Origin: UBA7236 sp964638865
GTDB lineage: Bacteria; Bacteroidota; Bacteroidia; Chitinophagales; BACL12
Length of the DNA: 5,630 bases
NCBI GenBank assembly: GCA_964638865.1
Contig: CAZXBG010000196.1
Span: forward strand, 1-5,630
Direction of reading: 5' to 3'
Made by a program: the position numbers and the translations under genes. Position 1 is the stretch's first letter, and each line of letters begins with the position of its first letter. Below the pieces are notes generated by a model. That model was not told the DNA's origin and did no database searches. It was given only the letters and a program-made list of their open reading frames with translations. Of the stretch, positions 1-5,591 are shown piece after piece.

Positions 1-50
1 GTAATGAGTAATGAGTAATGAGTAATGAGTAATGAGTAATGAGTAATGAG
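1..50. repeat. Perfect heptanucleotide tandem repeat (GTAATGA)x7
   Basis: Seven exact head-to-tail copies of GTAATGA plus one extra G run from the first base to position 50, so the array may continue outside the window. The plus strand carries TAA and TGA, and because 7 is not a multiple of 3 all three plus frames are closed. The complementary strand (TCATTAC) has no stop codon in any frame. The array lies 39 bp beyond the asd stop codon. It resembles in form the short heptanucleotide repeats (STRRs) known from heterocystous cyanobacteria; its function here is unknown. Confidence 0.97.
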
Positions 51-88
51 TTTGCCTGCATCGTGATTTTCCTTCGTATCAAACTACT

Positions 89-1096
89 TCAACCCCTTAC
101 CAACCCTTTCCCTACCAACCACTCCGCTATTTGCACTGCATTTGTGGCGGCGCCTTTTCGAAGATTATCGGCAACAATCCAACAATTTAGTGTTTTTTTT
201 TGGGTGTAATCTCTTCTGATTCTGCCGACAAAAACTTCATCTTTTCCTTCTGCATCCAAAGGCATTGGATATATTTGATCATTAAGATCATCTTGCAGAA
301 CTACACCTTCCGTACTATTCAAAATTTCAAATACTTCTTTGATATCAAAATCGTTTTCAAATTCAATATTTACACTTTCGCTGTGTCCTCCGCTTACGGG
401 AACACGAACAGCAGTTGCGGAAACCTGAATGGTATCATCCCCCAAAATTTTTCTTGTTTCAAAATGCATTTTCATTTCTTCTTTGGTGAAACCATTATCC
501 AAAAAAACATCCACCTGCGGAATTACATTTTTATCAATTTGATATTTATATGCAGGATTTTCAACTATCCGACATCCGCTTGTGCGTTCATTATATAATT
601 GCATAATTCCTTTTGCTCCGCTTCCGGAAACAGATTGATAAGTAGAAACAACTATACGCTTTATTTTATATTTTTTATGCAGTGGATTTAATACCATTAC
701 CATCTGAATAGTGGAACAATTTGGATTTGCAATTATTCCGCTTTTTAATTGCAGAATATGGTCAGCATTAATTTCAGGCACTACCAAAGCACACGCGTCG
801 TTCATCCTCCATGCACTGGAATTATCCACCACCCAACATTTTATTTTTTCAAATTCAGGCGCCCATTCCAATGATGTATTTCCTCCGGCACTGAACAAGG
901 CAATTTGCGGTTGCATTTTCAGCGCATCCTCCATACTTACCACCGTTACATCTTCTCCCTTAAATTTTACTTTTTTACCTACAGAATGTTCCGTGGCAAC
1001 AGGTATCAGTTCCGTAACCGGAAAATTTCTCTCCTCCAATATTCTGCGCATCATTTGACCTACAAGTCCCGTTGCGCCTACAACTGCAATTTTCAA
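89..1096 (-). CDS. asd: Aspartate-semialdehyde dehydrogenase
   Basis: The product catalyses NADPH-dependent reductive dephosphorylation of L-aspartyl-4-phosphate to L-aspartate-4-semialdehyde, the cytosolic branch point towards diaminopimelate/lysine, threonine and methionine. The 335-residue length fits the family. Visible motifs are the N-terminal Rossmann nucleotide-binding loop GATGLVG (residues 7-13), the active-site NPNCST with nucleophile Cys127, Gln154 in TYQSVSGSG, Glu213 and Lys216 in ETRKIL, RVPVSGGHSE with substrate Arg231 and catalytic His238, and the C-terminal NLRKGAATNAVQIAE. All expected catalytic residues are present. The start is a TTG codon at 1096-1094: an in-frame TGA lies five codons upstream, and the first internal ATG (residue 15) would remove the Rossmann loop. 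The last nine codons sit in a near-duplicated stretch (LVGKG then LVRG). The gene is transcribed alone, divergently from the gene at 1307. Confidence 0.97.
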   Translation of the reverse strand: MKIAVVGATGLVGQMMRRILEERNFPVTELIPVATEHSVGKKVKFKGEDVTVVSMEDALKMQPQIALFSAGGNTSLEWAPEFEKIKCWVVDNSSAWRMNDACALVVPEINADHILQLKSGIIANPNCSTIQMVMVLNPLHKKYKIKRIVVSTYQSVSGSGAKGIMQLYNERTSGCRIVENPAYKYQIDKNVIPQVDVFLDNGFTKEEMKMHFETRKILGDDTIQVSATAVRVPVSGGHSESVNIEFENDFDIKEVFEILNSTEGVVLQDDLNDQIYPMPLDAEGKDEVFVGRIRRDYTQKKTLNCWIVADNLRKGAATNAVQIAEWLVGKGLVRG

Positions 1097-1111
1097 TGTA
1101 TAAAATTTTCA

Positions 1112-1119
1112 CAAAGATA
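1112..1119 (-). promoter_or_regulatory. Probable -7 box of the asd promoter (TATCTTTG)
   Basis: Read on the minus strand this is TATCTTTG, an exact match to the Bacteroidota -7 consensus TAnnTTTG. It sits 15 bases before the TTG start of asd, so transcription would begin with a leader of about ten bases. No TTG/TTTG -33 element is found at the usual spacing of about 19 bases, so the call rests on the -7 box and its position. Confidence 0.6.
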
Positions 1120-1287
1120 ATATAGCCGAACAAGTGTTGAAGTTGGATAGCTGAATTATTTTGAACACCCGGATAAATCAGGTAAAACTGCCAGAAATGA
1201 AAGCACTCATACCAAGTATCAAACCGATTACCCTTAATTCACACGGATTTAACTTAAAAATTATATTCTTAAATCAGGAATTGTTCG

Positions 1288-1295
1288 TATTTTTC
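1288..1295 (+). promoter_or_regulatory. Possible -7 box for the lamin-tail protein gene (TATTTTTC)
   Basis: TATTTTTC matches the TAnnTTTG consensus at all defined positions but the last, and ends 11 bases before the ATG at 1307. No -33 TTG occurs at the expected distance. In AT-rich intergenic DNA a one-mismatch match like this can arise by chance, so this is a weak call. Confidence 0.3.
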
Positions 1296-1306
1296 GCATC
1301 CGATTT

Positions 1307-3898
1307 ATGAAAAACATATTCCTTTTCTGCACACTTCTGATCCTTACCCGGATCGGTTCCGCTCAATTTTCTGAAAATTTTGACGATGGTGATTTTGTTG
1401 GTTGGGCCGGCAACGATACTGCCTTTATTGTAGATGCTTTATTTCAATTGCAATTGGATGGTAATTGTGACGGCGGCGGAACAAATTATTTATCTGCTGC
1501 TGTATCCACAAATGATACTGCTACATGGGAATTCTTTGTAAACCTTGAATTTGATCCTTCCGGAAGTAACTTCACGAGATTTTATTTACAAAGTGATAAT
1601 CCTGATCTCACTGCATCCTTAAACGGATATTATATAAAGATAGGAGAAGATGGAAGTAACGATGCCGTAAAATTATACCGACAAGAAGGATTTACTTCCA
1701 CTTTATTGTTAACAGGAACATTGGCAGAAGTTGCAGTATCACCTACAGTTCGTGTAAAAGTAATCCGCACAATAGAAAATGAATGGCAATTATTTGTGGA
1801 TGCAACCGGTGGCTTCACTTATATAAACGAAGGTTCCGTTATTGATGATGTTATTATTGGAGGAGATTTTATTGGTTGGTATTGTAAATATTCCTCCACG
1901 CGTTGCGACGCTTTTTATTTCGACGATATCAATGTTTCACCAATATATGTGGATGATGATGCTCCATTTATTTCTGTATTAACGGTAGTAACAACAACAC
2001 AAATTGAATTGGATTTTAATGAAAATATCGAATTGATTTCCGCTGAGGATGAAAGTAATTATTCCATCGATGCAGGAGTTGGTAATCCAATTGATGCAAC
2101 AAGAGCACCCACAGATTTTTCCAAAGTTTTGCTCACTTTTGTTGATGATTTTCCGGAAGCAATATTATTGACTTTAACAGCAAGTAATATTCAAGATGAA
2201 GTAGGAAATGTATTAATAAGTGAATCAAAATCATTTATCATTTATACCGTAAATCAATATGATATTGTGATCAACGAAATTTTTGCAGATCCGGAACCGC
2301 AACTGGAATTGCCAACAGCAGAGTATATTGAACTTTACAATACTTCAGAAATTGATATAGACCTTACCGGATTTACTCTTTCTGATGCAACATCCGAAAG
2401 CGATGTTTTTCCAGCTTATATTTTACCTGCGAATGACTATGTAATTATAATAGATGAAAATGTAGTGGATTCTTTTGCAGGATTTACTGATCTATTATTA
2501 ATTCCAAGTTTACCCTCGCTAAATAATGATGGTGATGATCTTGTTTTAAAAGATGCATCGGGAAATGTGATACACAGTATTTCCTATGAACTCGACTGGT
2601 ACGACAATGCAATAAAGGAAGATGGTGGTTGGAGTTTGGAAATGATAGATCCTTCAAACCCTTGTCAAGGTGATGCAAACTGGACTGCATCAGAAGATCT
2701 ATCCGGCGGAACTCCCGGCGAAATTAATTCTGTGTTCGGCGAAAATGCCGATGATGTTCCACCTATGCTTATCAGTGCATATCCTTCTGCATTAGATACG
2801 GTGATCGCTTTTTTTGATGAGGACATCGACTTAAATACAGCATCCGTTTCAGATTTTATTTTGTCGAATGGAATTGGTTCACCGCTTAGTTTAATATTGG
2901 ATAATAATACACCAGATTTTATAGGAATGATATTTGGGAGCCCTTTAAACCTTGGTGTAGTTTATACACTAACTGTGGAAAATATCACGGATTGTTCCGG
3001 TAATAATATCGGATCTTTTAATATTGTAGAGTTGGGAATTCCTGAACCTGTAGATTCCGGGGATATTGTAATTAATGAGGTGTTATTTAATGCCTATACT
3101 GATGGTTTTGATTTTGTGGAATTATATAATACATCAAATAAAATTATAGATCTTTCTAAAGTTATTATTGGCGAACTGGACATCACCGATACAACACTAA
3201 TTTTAGAATTTGGATATGCAAGTACATCAGGAAAATTATTATTTCCGGAAACCTATATGTGTGTTACGCCCAATATTGAAAATGTAGTAAGTAATTATCA
3301 CGCTATTGATACCGGGAATTTTGTAGCGTCGCCAGACCTTCCCAGTTTTCCGGATAATGAAGGAATTGTAGTTATATATGATCCTGTATTAAATATAATA
3401 GACAGGTTGCATTATTACGACGATTGGCAATATGCGTTACTTACCGATGAAGATGGCGTGTCGCTGGAACGTGTTAATTATAAATTTGAAACGCAAGATC
3501 AGGACAACTGGCACAGTGCTGCAGAAGATGTTTATTTTGCAACGCCGGGATATCAGAATTCCGTATTTGGAGATATAGTTGGTGGCGGAGAGATTGTTTT
3601 GGAATATCCCGTATTTTCTCCTGACGGTGATGGTTATCACGATCTTTTATTGATATCGTACACCACTGCAAGTGAGGGTTATACCGGAATATTTAAAATA
3701 TTTGATGCACAAGGAAGAATAATTAATGAATTAAATGGATTAACTACACTTAGTCGGGAAGGTTTTTTAACCTGGGATGGAGTAGATGCTGATGATATTG
3801 CAGCCAAAACCGGAATTTATATTTTATATGTGGAGCTTTTTAATGCCAAAGGCGATGTTGAAAAACACAAACTGAAGTTTACTCTGGTAAGAGGTTGA
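1307..3898 (+). CDS. Secreted lamin-tail-domain / Ig-like multidomain surface protein
   Basis: An 863-residue exported protein of unknown precise role. Residues 1-19 form a signal peptide (MKN, hydrophobic core FLFCTLLIL, likely cleavage after GSA). Residues ~20-212 look like a beta-rich jelly-roll domain (ENFDDGDFVGW near the start, FYFDDINV at the end). Two repeated modules follow: a SbsA/Big_5-type Ig-like domain (~216-313) with a lamin-tail domain (~319-475), then a second Ig-like domain (~482-578) with a second lamin-tail domain (~586-755). Both lamin-tail copies start DIVINE and carry ELYNTS. The C-terminus (~764-861) is FlgD-like, with SPDGDGYHD (possible calcium loop), IFDAQGR, LTWDG and TGIYILYVE. 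Such C-termini are common in exported Bacteroidota proteins, and type IX secretion is possible, but I cannot confirm a sorting signal. No catalytic domain is visible, so an adhesive or scaffold role is inference. The gene is monocistronic, with no enzyme partner beside it. Confidence 0.93.
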   Translation: MKNIFLFCTLLILTRIGSAQFSENFDDGDFVGWAGNDTAFIVDALFQLQLDGNCDGGGTNYLSAAVSTNDTATWEFFVNLEFDPSGSNFTRFYLQSDNPDLTASLNGYYIKIGEDGSNDAVKLYRQEGFTSTLLLTGTLAEVAVSPTVRVKVIRTIENEWQLFVDATGGFTYINEGSVIDDVIIGGDFIGWYCKYSSTRCDAFYFDDINVSPIYVDDDAPFISVLTVVTTTQIELDFNENIELISAEDESNYSIDAGVGNPIDATRAPTDFSKVLLTFVDDFPEAILLTLTASNIQDEVGNVLISESKSFIIYTVNQYDIVINEIFADPEPQLELPTAEYIELYNTSEIDIDLTGFTLSDATSESDVFPAYILPANDYVIIIDENVVDSFAGFTDLLLIPSLPSLNNDGDDLVLKDASGNVIHSISYELDWYDNAIKEDGGWSLEMIDPSNPCQGDANWTASEDLSGGTPGEINSVFGENADDVPPMLISAYPSALDTVIAFFDEDIDLNTASVSDFILSNGIGSPLSLILDNNTPDFIGMIFGSPLNLGVVYTLTVENITDCSGNNIGSFNIVELGIPEPVDSGDIVINEVLFNAYTDGFDFVELYNTSNKIIDLSKVIIGELDITDTTLILEFGYASTSGKLLFPETYMCVTPNIENVVSNYHAIDTGNFVASPDLPSFPDNEGIVVIYDPVLNIIDRLHYYDDWQYALLTDEDGVSLERVNYKFETQDQDNWHSAAEDVYFATPGYQNSVFGDIVGGGEIVLEYPVFSPDGDGYHDLLLISYTTASEGYTGIFKIFDAQGRIINELNGLTTLSREGFLTWDGVDADDIAAKTGIYILYVELFNAKGDVEKHKLKFTLVRG

Positions 3899-3913
3899 GG
3901 GTTGAAGGGGTTA
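3893..3913 (+). repeat. Short degenerate heptamer repeat at the 3' end of the lamin-tail gene
   Basis: GGTTGAG followed directly by GGTTGAA and then GGGGTTA: about two to three copies of a GGTTGAR-like heptamer. The first copy includes the last glycine codon and the TGA stop of the 863-residue protein. Too short to be sure alone; it gains weight from the other heptamer-phased patches in the window. Confidence 0.4.
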
Positions 3914-3996
3914 TATACATGGCAAGAAAATATTTTGCTTTTTATAGGCAACGCATTCTTAGGAAAATAGTGTGACAATTTTTATAAACCTTTATG

Positions 3997-4047
3997 CACT
4001 TTGTGTGTTCGTGGGGGAAAAACGGTTCCGACAAAGAGCACAAAGAG
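3997..4047. repeat. Imperfect inverted repeat with CTTTGTG/CACAAAG arms
   Basis: CTTTGTG at 3999-4005 pairs exactly with CACAAAG at 4039-4045. Inside it, TGT (4006-4008) can pair with ACA (4031-4033) and CG (4010-4011) with CG (4029-4030), leaving an asymmetric bulge and a loop of about 17 bases. It lies between the convergent ends of the lamin-tail gene and the 160-residue gene. No T-tract follows directly, so it is not a classical intrinsic terminator. CTTTGTG-containing intergenic repeats look familiar from bacterial genomes, but I cannot show that this is a dispersed family member. Confidence 0.45.
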
Positions 4048-4100
4048 AAAAATTTAGAACGTTCAAGTGTGAATCGCGAGTGTTTTTTTCTGCATTTAAT

Positions 4101-4583
4101 TTATTTATCTGCATGCAGTTTTTCCAACTCTCTTCTATAATCATACTGCAGGTCTTCATGCATTTTAGAAATTGATATACCTGTTTTTTTTAGTTGCATC
4201 TGATACAAATTAAATAAAGCGCCGCTTTTTGTAAAGTCAATTTCCAAAGATTGAATTTTATAACAAAAATAAATACGCAAATCGGTTTCCGTTTCGGGGT
4301 TTCCGGAGAAGCGGATATATTTATTAATTGTTCTCAACACCTTGCGAATACTTTTTTTTGCCAGATATAAATTGGAAATATTCATTTCCTTGAAGTGTTC
4401 ATCCATTTCCTCTTTAATTCCCTGAATAAACGCTGGTTCGTCATCTGATTCAAAAAGTATATAGGTAAGCAACTCTTTGTTTTCCTTTTTATACTTCATC
4501 AACCGGGCACAAAGTTCCATCACCTCGCCAGGGTCGCGTGACTTTAGTTCTTTTTTAAGTTCATTGATGGAAGCGGGTTTCAT
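4101..4583 (-). CDS. Uncharacterised helical protein, 160 residues
   Basis: I do not recognise a named function; it resembles small hypothetical proteins seen in Bacteroidota. It has no signal peptide or membrane segment and is predicted by eye to be mostly alpha-helical and charged, hence probably cytosolic. Features: KELKSRDPGEVMELC (11-25), LLTYILFESDDEPAF with an acidic turn (38-52), NLYLAKKSIRKVLRTINKYI, a basic amphipathic stretch (71-90), TETDLRIYFCYKI (98-110), and a charged C-terminal helix ending RRELEKLHADK. The start is the ATG at 4583, giving MKPASINELK. A longer reading from 4625 would add 14 residues (MYLIYMRKRQ...), but the promoter-like TACATTTG lies inside that extension, which favours the shorter form. 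It converges with the lamin-tail gene and diverges from rnhA. The 3' flank shows no clear terminator. Confidence 0.85.
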   Translation of the reverse strand: MKPASINELKKELKSRDPGEVMELCARLMKYKKENKELLTYILFESDDEPAFIQGIKEEMDEHFKEMNISNLYLAKKSIRKVLRTINKYIRFSGNPETETDLRIYFCYKIQSLEIDFTKSGALFNLYQMQLKKTGISISKMHEDLQYDYRRELEKLHADK

Positions 4584-4587
4584 TGTA

Positions 4588-4595
4588 CAAATGTA
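4588..4595 (-). promoter_or_regulatory. -7 box immediately before the 160-residue gene (TACATTTG)
   Basis: On the minus strand TACATTTG matches TAnnTTTG exactly and is followed by only four bases (TACA) before the ATG. At normal Bacteroidota spacing transcription would start at or next to the A of the ATG, giving a leaderless or near-leaderless mRNA. A TTG lies 27 bases upstream, longer than the usual spacing, so the -33 element is uncertain. The box overlaps the palindrome GTACA-AA-TGTAC (4585-4596). Confidence 0.55.
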
Positions 4596-4640
4596 CTGCC
4601 TCTTTCGCATATAGATTAAATACAAGAAAGATCTTCTCCT

Positions 4641-4648
4641 TACCTTTA
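4641..4648 (+). promoter_or_regulatory. Probable -7 box of the rnhA-ywbE operon (TACCTTTA)
   Basis: TACCTTTA differs from TAnnTTTG only at the last base. Transcription would begin near 4653, upstream of the conserved RNase H N-terminus at 4689. This supports the view that the gene includes the region before the first GTG. No good -33 TTG is seen at the usual distance. Confidence 0.45.
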
Positions 4649-4688
4649 CAATTTAAAATAACTGTTTCTGAAAAATAGCGTTAAATCT

Positions 4689-5156
4689 ATCATAAAGATC
4701 TACTCGGACGGAAGTTGTCACACACAACTCAAAACCGGCGCCTGGGTTGCAATACTATTTGTGGGGGAGAACAAAATTGTTTTAAACAATATCGAAGAAA
4801 ACACCACCCATAACAGAATGGAATTATTGGCTGTGATCTCTGCAATTGATCATGTATTAAAAGAAAAAATCCCTTTTTTGGAAATGGAAATATACTCCGA
4901 TAGTCAGTATGTGGTTGATCTTATGGAAAGAAAAGAAAAACTCAAAGGGAAAAATTTTTTAACCAACCGCGGAACTCCAATTCAAAATGCAGATCTTGTG
5001 TTATACCTTATCAGGTTAATGGAACAAAATCCGCTTAGCTTTATAAAAGTAAAAGCACATCAAAAATCAATATCTGAAATAAATTATAATCGGGAAGCAG
5101 ATATATTAGTGCGTTCGCTGCTTCGCTCTTATTTAAATAAAAAATCAAATGGATAA
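4689..5156 (+). CDS. rnhA: Ribonuclease HI, start codon non-standard
   Basis: The product cleaves the RNA strand of RNA:DNA hybrids, acting on R-loops and replication primers in the cytosol. Taking 4689 as residue 1 (product 155 residues, the same length as E. coli RNase HI), the metal-binding set is complete: Asp7 in YSDGSC, Glu45 in THNRMELLAV, Asp71 in IYSDSQYVV and Asp138 in NREAD, with His124 in VKAHQ. These numbers closely track E. coli Asp10, Glu48, Asp70, His124 and Asp134. The glycine-rich GNPGPGG loop of classical enzymes is replaced by HTQLKTGAW. The first ATG/GTG/TTG in frame is GTG at 4761, which would remove the first strand and Asp7. The frame is open back to 4662 (after a TAA at 4659) with CTG at 4662 and 4668 and ATC/ATA at 4689/4692, so the true start is unresolved. 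Its stop lies 3 bp before ywbE, which suggests an operon. Confidence 0.9.
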   Translation: MIKIYSDGSCHTQLKTGAWVAILFVGENKIVLNNIEENTTHNRMELLAVISAIDHVLKEKIPFLEMEIYSDSQYVVDLMERKEKLKGKNFLTNRGTPIQNADLVLYLIRLMEQNPLSFIKVKAHQKSISEINYNREADILVRSLLRSYLNKKSNG

Positions 5157-5159
5157 CAA

Positions 5160-5357
5160 ATGAACAATACCATAAGATCAAAAATTAAGATCGGCGCTTT
5201 AGTAAATATTGTATTAAAAGAAGATCAGCGAAGTGGAAAATTAACGGAGGGAATTGTAAAAGATATACTCACAAGTTCTCCAACACATCATCACGGAATA
5301 AAAGTGCGATTAGAAGATGGACAGATAGGAAGAGTGAAGGAAATTTTGGAGGAATGA
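5160..5357 (+). CDS. ywbE: YwbE-family protein (DUF2196)
   Basis: A 65-residue protein that matches the YwbE/DUF2196 family along its whole length, from recall of the family pattern: LKEDQRSGKLTEGIVKDIL (19-37), THHHGIKVRLEDGQIGRVK (42-60) and a short acidic tail ILEE. The alternating hydrophobic pattern with conserved glycines suggests a small beta-barrel. The biochemical function of the family is not established. It has no signal peptide or membrane segment. The ATG at 5160 follows the rnhA stop by 3 bases and has no Shine-Dalgarno sequence, so co-transcription and probably coupled translation with rnhA are likely; a nucleic-acid-related role is inference from that neighbour only. Confidence 0.92.
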   Translation: MNNTIRSKIKIGALVNIVLKEDQRSGKLTEGIVKDILTSSPTHHHGIKVRLEDGQIGRVKEILEE

Positions 5358-5402
5358 TAGGAAGGGTAGCAGTATCGGGAAGCGGGATAAATTCCAGATA
5401 GT

Positions 5403-5441
5403 TGATGCTTGATACCTCCTACGTGATACCATTTTGATACC
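5403..5441. repeat. Degenerate heptamer-phased repeat (TGATACC type)
   Basis: TGATGCT, TGATACC, TCCTACG and TGATACC follow each other in exact 7-base register. After four extra bases another TGATACC ends at 5441. Three exact TGATACC copies in 32 bases, two of them 14 bases apart, suggest a decayed heptamer array. It lies 45 bp past the ywbE stop. Confidence 0.55.
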
Positions 5442-5541
5442 GGGTAAATAATAAATAAAAATCAAAAAATATAAAATATCAAACGGATCGTAACCATGAA
5501 ACTTTTGCAAACTATTGTGAAAACTCTGGTCCTCAAAAAAA

Positions 5542-5591
5542 CAGTGGGCAGTGGACAGTGGCCGTGGCAGTGGGCAGTGGCAGTAGTCAGT
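5542..5591. repeat. Degenerate heptanucleotide tandem repeat (CAGTGGN)
   Basis: The copies in order are CAGTGGG, CAGTGGA, CAGTGGC, a 5-base remnant CGTGG, CAGTGGG, CAGTGG (6 bases), CAGTAGT and CAGT. The variation is mainly in the seventh base, with two short units that break the register. This is a clear, partly decayed heptamer array, distinct in sequence from the GTAATGA array at the start of the window. Confidence 0.9.

Noticed and set aside
200..1120. Plus-strand open frames opposite asd
   Set aside because: They lie fully or mainly antisense to a clear asd gene, are rich in Phe, Ile and Cys as expected for complementary AT-rich coding DNA, and show no family motif.
1630..3671. Minus-strand open frames inside the lamin-tail gene
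   Set aside because: All are short, antisense to a continuous 863-codon gene with clear domains, and lack motifs.
4057..4089. GAACGTTC palindrome followed by a run of T (4083-4089), considered as a terminator
   Set aside because: The palindrome is 8 bases with no loop and lies almost 20 bases before the T-run, with no GC-rich stem adjoining it.
3972..4175. 67-codon plus-strand frame in the convergent intergenic region
   Set aside because: It runs through the inverted repeat and into the antisense of the 160-residue gene, and its product is low-complexity and Phe-rich with no recognisable domain.
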